DNA of 64,000 bases from Membranipora membranacea (lineage: Eukaryota > Bryozoa > Gymnolaemata > Cheilostomatida > Membraniporidae). Both the position numbers and the translations under genes were made by a program. The notes below the pieces were generated by a model that saw only the letters and a list, made by a program, of their open reading frames with translations, did not search any database and was not told where the DNA came from. This document shows, piece after piece, positions 37,215-50,095 of the stretch; position 1 is the first letter of the stretch; each line of letters starts with the position of its first letter. The DNA lies in NCBI GenBank assembly GCA_914767715.1, contig OU612070.1, forward strand, positions 25,594,025-25,658,024, written 5' to 3'.

Positions 37215-40200
37215 TGATATTATTTTGGATAATACTTATTCATTGAGAATGTTTAACAAAATACCAAAAAAAATGAAAAGTGAAAATCAGCTTCAACTGT
37301 GTAACATTAGACCTGTAATTGTGATGAAGATTTTGAGATGATGGATCCATATTTAGTGTTGAGTCTATTGATGGATAGATCTGATTTTTGTAGAGAGAAT
37401 CAGAAGCTCTGAAGACTCGAGCTGATAAGTTTCTATCGGATGGGAAGTTTGAAAGTGATCAGGATAAGATCGGACTGAAGATAATGAGTTACTCATTAGA
37501 TACCTATATAAAGGGAGCTGCCTTCAGGAAGTAAGTGCTGCAGGTGCACTTATACTTTTCCAGAGAAGAATCGTTGAATATTTTTAATCGGTTTCTGCAT
37601 TGATAAAAATTTTGAACAGGAAAAAAATGATTTGCCAGATAAAAGCAATGCGGTAAAAATAAATTGTATATCACAGAGTAAGGATATATCCTTACTCTGT
37701 GAAATTATGTTGATCTAGCTCATGGGTGGGCAACCTTTTCTTGAAAAAGGCCACATTTTCTGCAGGCTCAACTCAAAAGGCCGCAACATATCTTTCAGAG
37801 ATAAGATTGAAACTGGACTAACAATTTTGGAACTTCCTATTTTGTTAATACTCAGATTTGTGTAAAGACTGCAGTATGTTGCAAGAACCATTAACTCAGC
37901 AGAAATGTGGGTTTATCTAATCTTCTGGAGTTTTGTGACGTCATTTTATCTCATGATTGGATTTTGTATGTGTCTGTTTTTCATGTGTATGGCAAAGGGC
38001 AGGGTGGGATGGGTGCTGTAGGGCCCTCCTAGCGGTAAAAGTGTAAAAAGTTCATAACGGGGCAGTTGTGGAGGAGAAAAAAGTATTTTCGCGCGGCGAA
38101 AATTTTTTTGGAATTCTTTGTGTCCTGTCATCATCTTCAGCTTACTGCGCCCACCCTCCTGCAAGGGGCAATCTTTTGCAAACGGTTGTGAAATGAAAAA
38201 TGGAAAACTTCAGCCATACTGCAGGAGCACTTGTAATAAAGAGACTTTTTGATACAAATCTGCCTTTCGTCCAAAATGACTGTTTTGCAAAAAATACTAA
38301 TTGCTATTATCTTAAAGAACTTTGTAATTTTATCATCCAAACGTCACTGTTTTGTGTTATTTCGAAAAAAAAAAACACCTTGAGAGTCGTTGGCACCAGT
38401 ACCAAAGTTATGATGATTTTGTGTAAAGTGGCTGGGGAAGCTTTGCTACATTGCAGACTAGAGAAAGGCCACAATTTTGAAATATATAGTACTTTCAGAG
38501 CGCTAAGCATACTTGGTTCTCCACATATGGAAAGAGGAACCAAAATTGATGTGTAATAATTTTTTTAGGCATAAGGCTACAATTAGGCCGCAAAAGATTA
38601 CCCATTAGGCCGCACTGGCAAAAAGGCCGCAGGTTGCCCACAGCTGATCTAGCTACATAGTGGTTTTTGGTTTTCCGTAGGTTGTTTTACAACCAGTGCT
38701 TCTATCTGTAATCACATGCCAAGTTTTGATATGATATGCAAATCCTTTCATCGATCTGTCGTTTATCAAGCCTACACAAAATTCTACAATCCCCAATATA
38801 ATAAAAATTTATCACTTTTCCTCTTTTCTTTCATGAACAATGGTCATTATTTGCTTGGCAGTTATGGAAAATGCCAAATAAAATGTTTTTAATGATGAAT
38901 CAATTGATTAAAATTAATAATGCTGATGATAGGAGTAGGAGTAGTCAGTCAGATAGCTGGTCACTTGTGTGGCCACAAGCTGCTGTTGTCACCAGCCAAC
39001 TGGGCAGACTACGGTCCAACACCTCTATTTATTTCCCCATTGCTTTACATGCAAACTATGTTGACTTGTCACCCCAATAGGCCTGCTTCAGGTTCTTTCA
39101 ATTCTTTAGCCATACCACTCAAAATGATGGTATACTTCTGCTCTTCCATATTGGTGACTATGGGTTGAAAATTCGTTGTCATAATTTTTCAGTGGCCCCA
39201 TATGTAAGACCATTGCATTTATCACACATTTCCGGTCTAGTTTTCATTAGCCAAACCGTATGCATTGATCTTCCTAAAATGATTTTGCAAAAAGAAATTT
39301 CATAATTTAATTCAATAAATTTCCATTGCAAATACACCTGAAAATATTAACAGGGTTCAATATCACTGATAGCAGTGCTTTTGAATTGGCTACAGCCTCA
39401 TTTGTCATCAGCATACTAATCATTTTATTTTGGAGGATGGGTGCAACAAGTTGACCTTCACCCAATTACAGGTGTATTACATACTCACTCAAACAAATTC
39501 TCAAGCAAAGCATCTCAGCATGAGTTGCCCACCTAACTTGCTCCTCGATCCTCAAAGACTGATTGCCCTAACTTACCTTTGCAGTATGTAATTTTCTTAG
39601 CTATACAGTGACGCTAAATGAGGATTTGGCAGATCTTGGATCATTTCTCAGACAGCATCCTGTGACAACAATGGAGCAGCTTGGTAACTGGTATAGCCGT
39701 GTAATAGCCCTTCAGACCGTGGTAAGCTGAGCCTTAGATAATATCATAGACAGCAAAAACTACTATTCTTCTACCAACTCTATATAGTCTGGTGGCAGCC
39801 TATGCAAAATGTGGCTAAAAATGCAACTTCATTGATGAAATTGGGTGGATAGAGTTAGACAGTTGTTTCTGGTTGAGTTTTTCATGCTGATCGCAATGGT
39901 ACCTTACATAATGAGTGCAATAAACACAAAAAGCGCAAAAAGCACAATAAGCGCTGTGGGCATAAGGAAAAGTGATCAAAAAATGAGTATATAGATTTAA
40001 CACATCTAAAATATAAAAGAGCATGTCAGAATCATTAAATAATATAATAGTGTTCATGGGTCTGCTATATCATTAATAGCTGAAAATAGTTGCAATACCC
40101 CCTACTATCACCTGTATATAACCATAATTCAAGCGAAACTACTTTTTCAATTTTTTGCAATTTCAAACATCTGCAAGACACTAAATCAAGGTCAATCTAG

Positions 40201-43200
40201 TTTTTTTGATAGTTGCTTGACTTTCCCGTTACACGCATTAGGGGTTGGGGTTGATTACCGCTGGCAAAAAATCAGATGAGGATGATTGGGTGAATATGAC
40301 TATATTAACCCAAAAGCAAGTCAACAAATTTACATCCTGTTTCTTCCCAGTCATTAAATTACCCTTAGTTAGTTACCCTTAAACCATAGCTCTAAACAGA
40401 AGTTATTATACTCAAATAGGTTTTCTTAGGTGCTCTACATCACTATTTTATTTATCTTAATTAATTTTATTAATTCAGAATAATAAATAATAATTATAAT
40501 TTTTTGCCTTTGCTTATAAACGAAATAGCTAGGACGCCATTAAAATTATGACATCATAATTATGTTTTGCTCAACTTCCTGTCCTTATTACTAACAATTC
40601 AATCAGCCAATCAGGTGCCTTCTTTCAAAGTCACATTGTGAGCTAAATGAAGCCAGCTGAATTATTCCTCTCCTAGATAATCTGCACAATCCTACTATTT
40701 AGCCCAACTTTTATTGATTAAATTATGTATACAAAGGGAACTAATTTATTAAATATTATTGAAATAGTGATGTAGAGCACCATAGAAAACCTATTAGATA
40801 CATAAAAAGCCCTGTCTAGAGCTATGGTTTAATATTGATTTCACAGTAAGGCTATTATAACCTTACTATGATTTTGACACTCATCTAATGATAATGCCAT
40901 CACCCATGACAGACACCCCTTGTTCTTCTCTGCGATCTGGTTGAATGTCAGATTAATACCGGAAATAAGTTTTGTGTATGTTGGAACCACAATAAAAACT
41001 TTTGCAGAAAGAACTAGTGTCAGCATATCGCTTAGAAATTTTTGCTCTGCAAATTTATTAAGCGTTTCACAAATAAACTTTATTATGAGCTCATAATTAC
41101 TTAATCCTGTTATTACAAGGCTACATTACATAATACATTACTACAAGGCTGCCATCTAAGCTCTAAGCTAAGTTTTTTAAATTAGTCAGAGGTTATTATA
41201 GGTGTATGAAAGCCTTTAATCTGAGCGTAAGATGGAGTGCCTTCAGTGACCTGGCTTGCAGCTGTACTCAAAATAAAGTTGCTAGTTGGATGAGGATATC
41301 TGCACCTGTTTACTATATATATATTTTTTTTTTTTTATACTTTTATATAATTTGTTAGCGCGCTTGCTATTCACTGACCAGGCAATTGGTGCTGCAGGAT
41401 GTGTGGGTTTGAGTCCCACTGGGGGAGCTTTCAAGGCTGATGGTTCCAGTCCCTAGCACCCTCAGGTGTATACCTCTCCTACTGGTGATTTGTAACTCAT
41501 TGGTTATCACAAGTTAGTGCAGTGCATTCTTCTGCAGGCTCATATAAATACAGGTGGAGTATCTGTAATCATGCAGATACGAGGCAAAACAAGATTGTAA
41601 ACACAGGCCCAATTAGTTACATATGCACAGCAAACCGAGAACTAATGTATCTTAAAGCGTTGCAAATTTTAAAGCGTTGTATGTGGTTAAAGTTTGAGCA
41701 GCATATCACAGTATTTATGACCCAACCCTAGTTCGAAATGTAAATAATCCATTATCTATCATGCCCTTGAAATTTGCTCACCAGTTTCTTGTTTTGTTTT
41801 TGTTGTTAATAGTTTACTGACCAGCTAGGACTACTGGACCAAGCTATAATGTCCAGGCTTACAAAGACACAGTATATCGTGGTAAGTAAGACGCTCTGTA
41901 TTGTGGTAAGTGTTACGTTGTTCATTGTGGTAAGTGTGACGTCGTGCATTGTGGTAAATGTGACGTTGTGCATTGTGGTAAGTATGAGTTGTGCATTGTG
42001 GTAAGTATGACGTCATGCATTGTGATAAGTGTGACGTCATGCATTGTGGTATAAGTGAGACGTACATTGTGGAAAGTAAAGTAGATCCGAGTCTAATTGC
42101 TGGCTAGATTGCAGAGATTTGATTATTCGGATGAATTATTTTGATCACACACACTAACTACACATTCACAATTTATTTACCTAAAACAAAGGGTTTATCA
42201 GTTTTGTGTGTTTCAGGAGGGATTGATAGAAAGACACAGGACTAATATTGGGGACTCAACAGAGACCTTCTTTGCCTTCCAGCCCTGGAAAACCCTCAAC
42301 ATTGAAACTGAAAACAGGTAATATTTTTATGTAGAATAAAGGGGTTCGTTCTTTTCCATGAAGATAATTGTGAAGTTTGCAACCATATAGTACATATAGT
42401 TATGCTTTGTCTTAGGTCCCTGTCATTGTATGACTGGGCCCCCTTGGGCTTGTTTTTTTAAGTCCCTTCAAATTACAAAAAAAAACAGAGAACCAAGGGG
42501 GGCCAATCAAACAATGCCAGACTCCAAGTTCTAGAGTAGACATGTGCTGTGGTTCATCTTCATCACACATATGCCTACACTATACATTGTGACTATTTAT
42601 ATCCCTATAGATATCTATCAATGGTATAGGTCCTGTCAATCTTGCTGGCCTGTCTTTTGCCGATGTTCAGTATCAACCACCCACAACTTCTTGTACTCTG
42701 GGTAATTTGGTTATTTGTATACTTTTAAGGCAACCTCTATAACTAAATAAATAGATAAATAAAGTACATGCTTGCATGCTTAGTGGTCAGGAAATTCAAT
42801 TATTGGCCAATTTTGATGACAATGATGACCAACCTTTTTTAGATCTCAGATTCAAAATGAAAAGTTCATCAAAATCAGCCTGTAACTTTTGATCGTTTTG
42901 AAGGCATCTAATATACAACTATTATATGTTACGCAATAGCAGTGATACGCAGATTCAAATAAAGTTACAAAATTATTAAAAATTTATACAGCCATTGTCA
43001 ATCAACAGTTTAACACAAATCAATCGCCAATCAATCCCTTTCAATTGTATTAAATTTATGTTATCACAGTGTGAATCATTGTTTCAATTTCACATGGAAC
43101 TCCCTAACTCATCCAGCTATCACTTATCTCAAGCAGAAGAACAGTGCAAAGTGCAAATTCCTAATGTAAATTTCTTTCAATTAACGAAATATATTCTGGG

Positions 43201-46200
43201 TAAACAAATTGGAAACAAATTAGCCTATTTCTAAGGCGAAAAGAGCAAATATTTTGAGCAAAGTTGCAGCCAGTATTATGGCTCAAAAAACCCTAGCTTG
43301 TGTGATTGAAGGACAAAGCTGTTTGATGACACTATGGAGATTTGCAAAATCAGCATGCATGTCCATTTTAAATCGCTTTTGACTTAATGTTGATTTTTTA
43401 AAGCACTTTCTTTGAGGATGGCTTGAGAGAGTGTGGGATCCTGAAAGATATTATGATAACTTACACAGATAAGCTCGAAAATGTGAGTAGGTCTCAACTA
43501 CTGTCATAGTCAAAGAGCTCAGGCAACTGTAAGCACTTTCTCACCGATTCAGGTATCAAGAGTAACATCACCCCCTCTATTAAATACGAGTGATTTTGTT
43601 GTCCTTGTGAAAAACATCAAGTTAGTCTATTTACATGCTAGAAATCCTAATTCTTTCCATATAACAAGATTAATATTAGTGTCATATGTAGACAGTGAAA
43701 GTGACAAACCATGTTTCTAGGATATGTCAAATGAATGGAACTGCTAATTTCAGGAATACAAACCTGTGGCAAGAGACAGTGATCACGAAGGAGTGATTAA
43801 CCTTCCAGGAGGGGAGCCGTTTTACAGGAACACATTACGATATTACACTCACCACAACGCTACCCCTGAATATGTGCACCAGATCGGATTGGACGAGTCT
43901 AAGAGAATTACTGACGAAATGAAGAGGGTAAGCATAGCCTCCCATTTTTATTGTATTGTCTGAGGCTGCTGAGTTAAAGCAAGGTTATCAATTTCCTAAA
44001 ATATATTTTATATTTTCAGAGAACGTGTTGATCTCTGAGAACCTAACAGCCTCTATAAGTTTTAGATGTCTTTAAAATGATATATGGTGACCCTGCATTG
44101 GTCATTTCTGCTTTAAAGTAAGTGAAGACAACAGTCAAGGTCAAGCTACACATATCTTTCACCACTCTCATCTCGTTAATCTCTTTCAGATTGTAGCTAA
44201 ACAGGGATTTAACGGCACAGTGAGAGAATATACTACTCACCTTCTCTCTCAAGAAGGACAAACTTTTTCAACAAGCGTAAGTCTAGTTAATGTTTTACAT
44301 TAGACATCAGATTTTACAATCGGCTCGCTGAAGCTCAAAACTTTCTATGATGCTGTTATGTTATATTGCCTGTGGCCTTACCAAAACCAATACAAAACAT
44401 CAATTATATTCGCTAACTCTTTGGCGATATTTTATTATACCGACTTTACCACTTGGCATTTAGTATCCGGCCTACGGTGCCTCTTGGTGGCAAGCGATTA
44501 GATGCCAAAGAAGCCTCAATTTTTCACTCCTAATAAGTCGGTGCTAGTAGTTTACATGTCTATATATCCCTGCAACAACGATTATACTATCAGATGAACC
44601 AAATTTTTATTTTAGAATCTTAAATCCTAAAGACTCCAGAAGGACCACAGCAATACATAGTCTGGCAGCTAGTTCTGCTGTAGATACGGTATATTTTTTC
44701 ACTTAAAAAAATCAGAGCACTTCTGACAAAAATTATTTAAAGTGTTCAAAATTGCCCCCCCCCCCCTTCCCATATAGGTATGAGGTATTGATGGGGCATA
44801 GTGCTGTACCAACCCAATAAACTATCACTTCTATTTACTTGAGAGAACTGTATAAATTCATAAATTAAGTGATCTACTATTGTAAAATGTCTCCTGACAT
44901 CGAACTATATTCATTTTGAGCTTTGTGGAAAAGAATGGTAATTAAAAGTGTTTTGAAGTGGTAGCTTATTAGATTGGCACAGCACTAGACCCCATGAATA
45001 CCTCATAGCTCTTAGATGGGAAGGGAGGGAAATTTCTAACACTATACATCATTTTTACCCAGAAGTGGTCTGAGCTTTCTTAATATGATAATATTGCATA
45101 ATTTCTGCAGAACTAGCTGCCAGACTATATATTCCTATGGTCCATCCGTAATCTTTAAGTGTGTATTTTTTCTGTAGGAAGAATTGTTGCAAGCATACAA
45201 AGACGATCTGAAGAACAGGATAGAGCCACAAATGGAGAAGGAGTTTGATCCACCAAGTACGGGAATAGAAGTTGATTTTGCGGATGATCCCTGGGGCGGT
45301 ATAGGTAGATACAGAAACCCAGTGCTCAACACAGAAACAGGAGAATACGGTCCTGGGCAGTTTGTCTATGATGGCAGTAAACCAGAGGGGATGTGAGTAG
45401 TATATTATACTAATTATAATGAGGTAACACTATGGACTAGACTAGAGACTAGAGACTATAGATATGCCTGTTGTCGGTATAGTCTCTATTATCTATATTC
45501 TCTATCATTAGAATCTATATCTATTGACATGCCTATAAGGTATATATATATATATGGATATTATCTCTGGTTTCTGGCAAAACCATGAGAAGATAAAACC
45601 ACCATTTACATGAGATGGTACAGAGTAACGTAGCATGAGGACACATAAAGCTCCTAAAGGGGCTTTCTCGGCACTAGGTTGTCAAATTAAGAACTGAGCC
45701 CTATTTTATCAGTTAATAAACGCCTACAAATTCGCCCATTCAGCTTCAACAACTGCAAATCATACTAGATTCATACCTGTTCTTTAGCCTGAGTCCATGG
45801 GAGACTTTCTCTTAAATAGATTTATTTGATTCAAAGGCAATAACCTGAAAGGGCAGACTCACCTTTTGTTAAATTCTTATGTAACTTTATTGTCAACGCA
45901 AGTCAACAACCCAGGTAGGAAATCTCAGGGAGCTCTCTACCTTCAAGTAGTATTATCTTTACTTATCACTGATTACTACTTATTTCTTCAATAACTCTTA
46001 TCATATTTTTTTGCATCATTTTCCTGGAATATTACCTTAAAATCAAGTTTCTGGGTATCATTATCATTTCATAGGATATCAGCAGTCACAAAATCTTCAC
46101 ATAATATACCATCATATTTATGCACAAATATTCGGTTGTCTTATGATTAGCTGCCTGTGTTCCTGCCAGTATCCTAGTATGAATTATTTTCTTGCTTTCT

Positions 46201-48695
46201 TCTCTTTGCGACAGCTTTTTTGTACCAGGCAGCATTTTTTACTGGTATATACCTGTCTCATGTTTTTGTTCGATTTTCAGAGGTTTGCTACTCCTCTTTT
46301 TTGTCTACGACAACTTTTTTAACAGGCAGTGGGTTTAGACAGGCATCTACCTGGTTGCATAAATGAGGAACGGTTGTTACAACAAAACTCAGATGTCATT
46401 ATTATTTCAGTTATCCTATAACTACTTTCCCTTATAACTCCACGTATAACCCTACGGTCATGTATTCTTTAGGTGGGTTCCATGATGGTATCAGTTATAT
46501 TTGTAAATTGTAAGCTTTGATCGTTATTATTGCAGACTGAAGCTTAATATGCTGCCTCTGCTGCTACATGAATCAATACCAGGACATCACTACCAGATAT
46601 CATACAACCTGCTGGTTTATCCACTACCTGACTATCTGAGGCACTACAGCTATGCTCACTACAGTCAAGATGGCTTCAAGTTCCCAACATTTACTGCAAA
46701 CATTGAGGTAATCCATTCTCTCGATCGCTTAGCGCTTGCTATTCACTGCCAGGTGATTAGTGCCGCAGGAGTTGTGGGTTCGAGTCCCACTGGGGGCGCT
46801 TTCGTTGTTGATTGTTCCAGCCCCAAGCACCCTCAGGTGTATACCTCTCTTGTATTGTTATATTTGGTTTTCAGGGTTGGGGATTATATTCTGAATACCT
46901 CGGAAGTCAAGGTATGTTGGATGTGATAGAGACAGATGCCGAGCGACTCGGTCAGCTGTCCTTCGAGAGTCTGAGGGCTGCCAGACTGGTAGTAGATACC
47001 GGTATGCACTTCTACAAGTGAGTTATACATTTTCCACTAAACCCCTCAATACCACTAAAGACGCCACCTCAAACAACAATATAGCCACTCATCCAATCAC
47101 AATTAAAACTTTACTTCTCTCAATAATTCCTTCAACTTACTACAACGTTTTCACCAGTCCCCCTTGTCAACATTCAGCGATTCAAACTTTGATTCACCTT
47201 TGAAACTCAAGCGACTATATCTGTGGAATGTGTGTAGCACTAAATAATATATTGATTGCGATAGCCTTCCACTTCCTCCTCCTCTTATATACACTCACAA
47301 TAAAACAATGGTCATATGATAGAAATAGCAAACATAATTTCGAGAATTCCATATATAGGGAAATATTGATAAGTCGAATTGCCCTGACCTCCGCTTGTTA
47401 TTGAGTATTGTTATTCAGCCCTGTCAACGCCTTACGCGGAACTCTAACCAGAAACCCCTCAATACCACTAAAGCCATCCCTCCCAACACCACTCGAGCCA
47501 TCCCTCTCAACACCACTCGAGCCATCCCTCCCAACACCACTGAAGCCTCCCTACCAACACCACTAAAGCAACCTTCTTACCGACCCTAAAGTCTATATCC
47601 CAACACCATAAGAGCTCCCCCCTACCGGCACCACCAAAGTCCCAACCCCCATCCCAGCACCACTAAAGCCCCACTTCTGACACCAATCAAGCCACCCCTC
47701 CAACATCACTGAAGCCATCCCGTCACAACATGTTCTACTAAGACACCTATAAACCCATCCCACAACTAGCCCACTGAAAATACTAAATTCCCCCACACTT
47801 TAAACATGGGCCAATGCTGACAGTGAGAAAAAATGCGCAAAATTCCCAAATTGGTGGATCTTTGAGGAGCCTGATTTTTATGATGTGTGTGCTTCATTCG
47901 TTCGTGTCATCATTCTATTTTGATAATGTTATAGCTGGACTCGAACAAGAGCTGAAGATTTCCTTAAGGAGAGCACAACTCTCAGTGATGAAGCTTGTGT
48001 TGGTCAGATCAAACGATATATCAACTTTCCTGGACAGGCTACAGCTTATAAGATTGGTGAACTGAAGATCAAAGAACTCAGAAAGACTGCAGAAGAAAAA
48101 TTAGGTAATATAAATTGTTTTTTTTTTCTGTTCAGTGAATTCTTTGGCCCAGTCGAGACATATTATTATGTTTAGAAGTTAACATTTATTTAGGCATCAC
48201 CTAATCTTTACAGGTATAAGTGATCAAAGGCTGCCAGAAGTGGCATTTCTTTATTAACCACATTCAAGCAGCCATGTGACTTGTAATAAACAGCCAGTTC
48301 CAGCACCCTGAGTTTGAACACTTGAACTAAACTTTTTGCAAATATTCAATAACAAGGTCAATAGTTTTGAGTGATGCGTGCAAGGAAACTGCTGACAAGC
48401 ATTTTTACTGCAGAGTTTGTTTGTCTGAATGAAGAAGTTGTGTTGATGTTCGACAAGGGCTAGTGCTTACACCCTTACCTCATCATTTATACTAGGTGAG
48501 GACTTTGATCCAAAAGGGTTCCACAAGGTGATTATGGAGTTAGGACCGGCACCACTGGAGATCATGGAGGACCAGGTGATGGCCTGGATAGATAGTGGGA
48601 TCACTTCTGAAGCTGGCAGACCAGGCTCTTCTCAAACTCTACTCATGATTTCAATGTTCATATTGGCAGTGTTTTCATTTGTCTTCAACATTTAG
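34408..48695 (+). CDS. DUF885 family metallopeptidase-like protein, secreted and GPI-anchored, copy R (complete, 13 exons)
   Basis: Exons: 34408-34462, 35447-35616, 37394-37530, 39601-39721, 42217-42317, 43404-43482, 43754-43927, 44190-44276, 45178-45392, 46536-46707, 46875-47017, 47935-48104, 48496-48695. All junctions are GT-AG with matching phase, giving 1824 nt and 607 residues, a normal DUF885 (PF05960) length. The basic, hydrophobic N-terminus (MGRMAGG... then CLVCGTLV, residues 1-27) looks like a signal peptide. DUF885 hallmarks follow: LADEYFDFKIREDPWFATKLG in exon 2, LPGGEPFYRNTLRYYT and IHQIGLDE-like VHQIGLDES in exon 7, the putative metal site HESIPGHH (H391, E392, H397, H398), GWGLYSEYLG with E444 as a possible third ligand, and RYINFPGQATAYKIG. 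The C-terminus is about 17 hydrophobic residues after SEAGRPGSS, as in GPI-anchor signals. Substrate is unknown; bacterial relatives are presumed zinc peptidases. Exon 1 is supported by conservation in copy L. Confidence 0.9.
37672..37701. repeat. 30-bp perfect palindrome equal to two fused transposon ends
   Basis: CACAGAGTAAGGATA followed directly by its reverse complement. The same sequence forms both ends of the 60818-61781 element. Not present in the mirrored intron of copy L. Confidence 0.8.
37721..38646. mobile_element. 926-bp hAT-type element in intron 3 of copy R
   Basis: Ends CATGGGTGGGCAACC and GGTTGCCCACAGCTG, with the 8-bp duplication ATCTAGCT at 37713-37720 and 38647-38654. Copy L shows the empty site (TTGATCCAGGTACATTGTGG on the minus strand). 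The interior repeats AGGCCGCA and AAGGCC near both ends. A 118-codon open frame (38200-38556) has no hAT motif I recognise. Confidence 0.8.
38845..39070 (-). repeat. Dispersed repeat family A, degraded copy in arm R
   Basis: Mirrored counterpart of 2370-2700. The matching block GGTCATTATTTGCTTGGCAG and parts of the following 200 bp are conserved on the opposite strand; the middle has diverged. Confidence 0.5.
40383..40828. mobile_element. 446-bp TTAA MITE in intron 4 of copy R
   Basis: Inverted ends ACCATAGCTCTA[AG]ACAG, flanked by TTAA at 40379-40382 and 40829-40832. Missing from the mirrored place in copy L (near 1470), where the flanks are joined. Very AT-rich interior. It could be mobilised by a TTAA-type transposase, but its ends do not match the 11.5-kb element. 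Confidence 0.8.
41340..41487 (+). repeat. tRNA-derived SINE, copy 2
   Basis: Mirror of the 897-1035 SINE in the other arm, with B box GGGTTTGAGTCCC near 41404 and the tail CCCTCAGGTGTATACCTCTC. Preceded by an AT/T-rich run. Confidence 0.7.
41876..42065. repeat. 23-bp minisatellite with CRE-like cores, intron 4 of copy R
   Basis: Mirror copy of the 320-515 array. Units read GTGGTAAGTGTGACGTC with GTGCATT. Several retain GACGTC cores. Confidence 0.8.
42318..43403. other. Intron 5 of copy R
   Basis: 1,086 bp, no element with clear ends. The longest open frame (42995-43234) overlaps no splice signals and has AT-rich, non-coding-like composition. Confidence 0.5.
44660..45125. mobile_element. 466-bp MITE with TA target duplication in intron 8 of copy R
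   Basis: Inverted ends GTCTGGCAGCTAGTTCTGC and GCAGAACTAGCTGCCAGAC, flanked by TA (mariner-like). The arms extend inward, including a C-run (44755-44767) and CCATATAGGTATGAGGTATT matched by AATACCTCATAGC. A shorter relative of the end (GCAGAACTAACTTCCAGAC) is seen at 59490-59508. Confidence 0.7.
46722..46850 (+). repeat. tRNA-derived SINE, copy 3, filling DUF885 intron 10
   Basis: Same family as the copies in intron 4, with a better B box (GGGTTCGAGTCCC near 46778). It occupies most of the 167-nt intron between exons 10 and 11 of copy R. The equivalent intron of copy R2 (51555-52000) lacks it, so it inserted after those copies split or was lost from R2. Confidence 0.7.
47455..47720. repeat. 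~24-bp minisatellite in intron 11 of copy R
   Basis: Units such as ACCACTCGAGCCATCCCTC, repeated and drifting. Mirrored in copy M; in copy R2 the place is taken by (CTC)n. Confidence 0.65.
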
Positions 48696-50095
48696 AATTA
48701 AAAAAAAATTGATTACAGCATATACATTAAGTTTTATCATATATCATATATAAACCATTGTTTTCCAAGTAAACTCGGGACAGTGACAGAATTAGACTGC
48801 AATTATTTGTTTGCTATTATATAGCAGCCTTCTTCCAAAATGACCTGTCAGGCGTAATCATTCATTACTACGCAATAAATGAGATTCATTTTAAAAACAA
48901 CCGAATGTAAATACATTATAACTTGTGTTGTCTCAGTATTGATGCATTCAGGGTAATGGAAATAGTTGTGAATATTTTAAGGTATACTCCAGTGCCATTA
49001 CGTTCTCGATAGTTACGATCGTAACTGACTCTGGGCTGTCAATATACTTTTCAACAACTCACTCACGTTATTTCACACACAATATCATGAAACAACCAGG
49101 GAGGGTGGATATACCCCTCCCAACCTCCCTGATACAATACAGCATTTATATCTTACTATTTTTTGAGCCTTTGGCTTTAATAGTTTTGTATTTTATATCA
49201 ATAAAGAAAACAACATCTGCAAAAGAATTAATGAAGGAAAACAACATGAATATTTGGAGTCGTGTGCTTGAATTGTTTGTATCACCACCAATAATACCTG
49301 AGGAAAATTCTAAACATATATGTTACGTGCTCTGTTCCAAAACATTCACACACACATGCAAATCTTACTAGACATGAGTATTACGATTCAATACCATGAT
49401 GCATTAATGGTGGAGAAAGAAACAAAATATTACATCATATTAAACGGTTCAAAAAAAGCAAAATAAGTAAGAGCAACATATCCTGGATATATAACATAAA
49501 ATTGTCACTCTTAGTTTCAGTAGTAAAATAAATAGTTTTTCATGGATCTAACTGTAACAAGATTGATGAGTCAAATACTGGTTAAAATGATGAAACAATA
49601 AAATAAAGTCTAGGCCATCAAAGAAAGAAATTGTACGACAAAAAAAAATAGCCACTGTGAGACACCGAAGAAGAAAAATAAACTCTGGATAATTGCATTT
49701 CCTGGCATGAGAGCATGAAACAACTTCAAACTTCAACTCTTCAAAAATTTTAAGAATATAATATATACTCAGAATGTGTAACATTCAGATATCAGATATC
49801 AGATAACAGATATCAGATATGGATATGTGGGAAACCCTCCATAATACAGGATATAACTTTGTGATTGTGAAAAGTAACTGCAGCTTCTGCAAATTTTAGT
49901 TAGTTACGCTGTAGCCTAGAGCTAAGTCAAACTGAAAAACTTAGATATAGTAGCAGCTCGACAATATATATATAGTCATTTGTATTGATAAGCTCTCGAT
50001 GTCGGAATCCTATAATGGGTAAAATGTTGAAAGCCCTTTCACAGAGAGTTTGTGCATCGAACTACTTTATAAGTTAGTCACGGCTTGAGTGATTG

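Noticed and set aside
38200-38556. 118-codon ORF in the hAT-type element of arm R
   Set aside because: No BED zinc finger, RNase H-like or dimerisation motif of hAT transposases is visible; probably chance in a non-autonomous element.
46722-46850. A tRNA gene in intron 10 of copy R
   Set aside because: The B box is good, but no cloverleaf with acceptor stem can be drawn and the same sequence recurs as a SINE.
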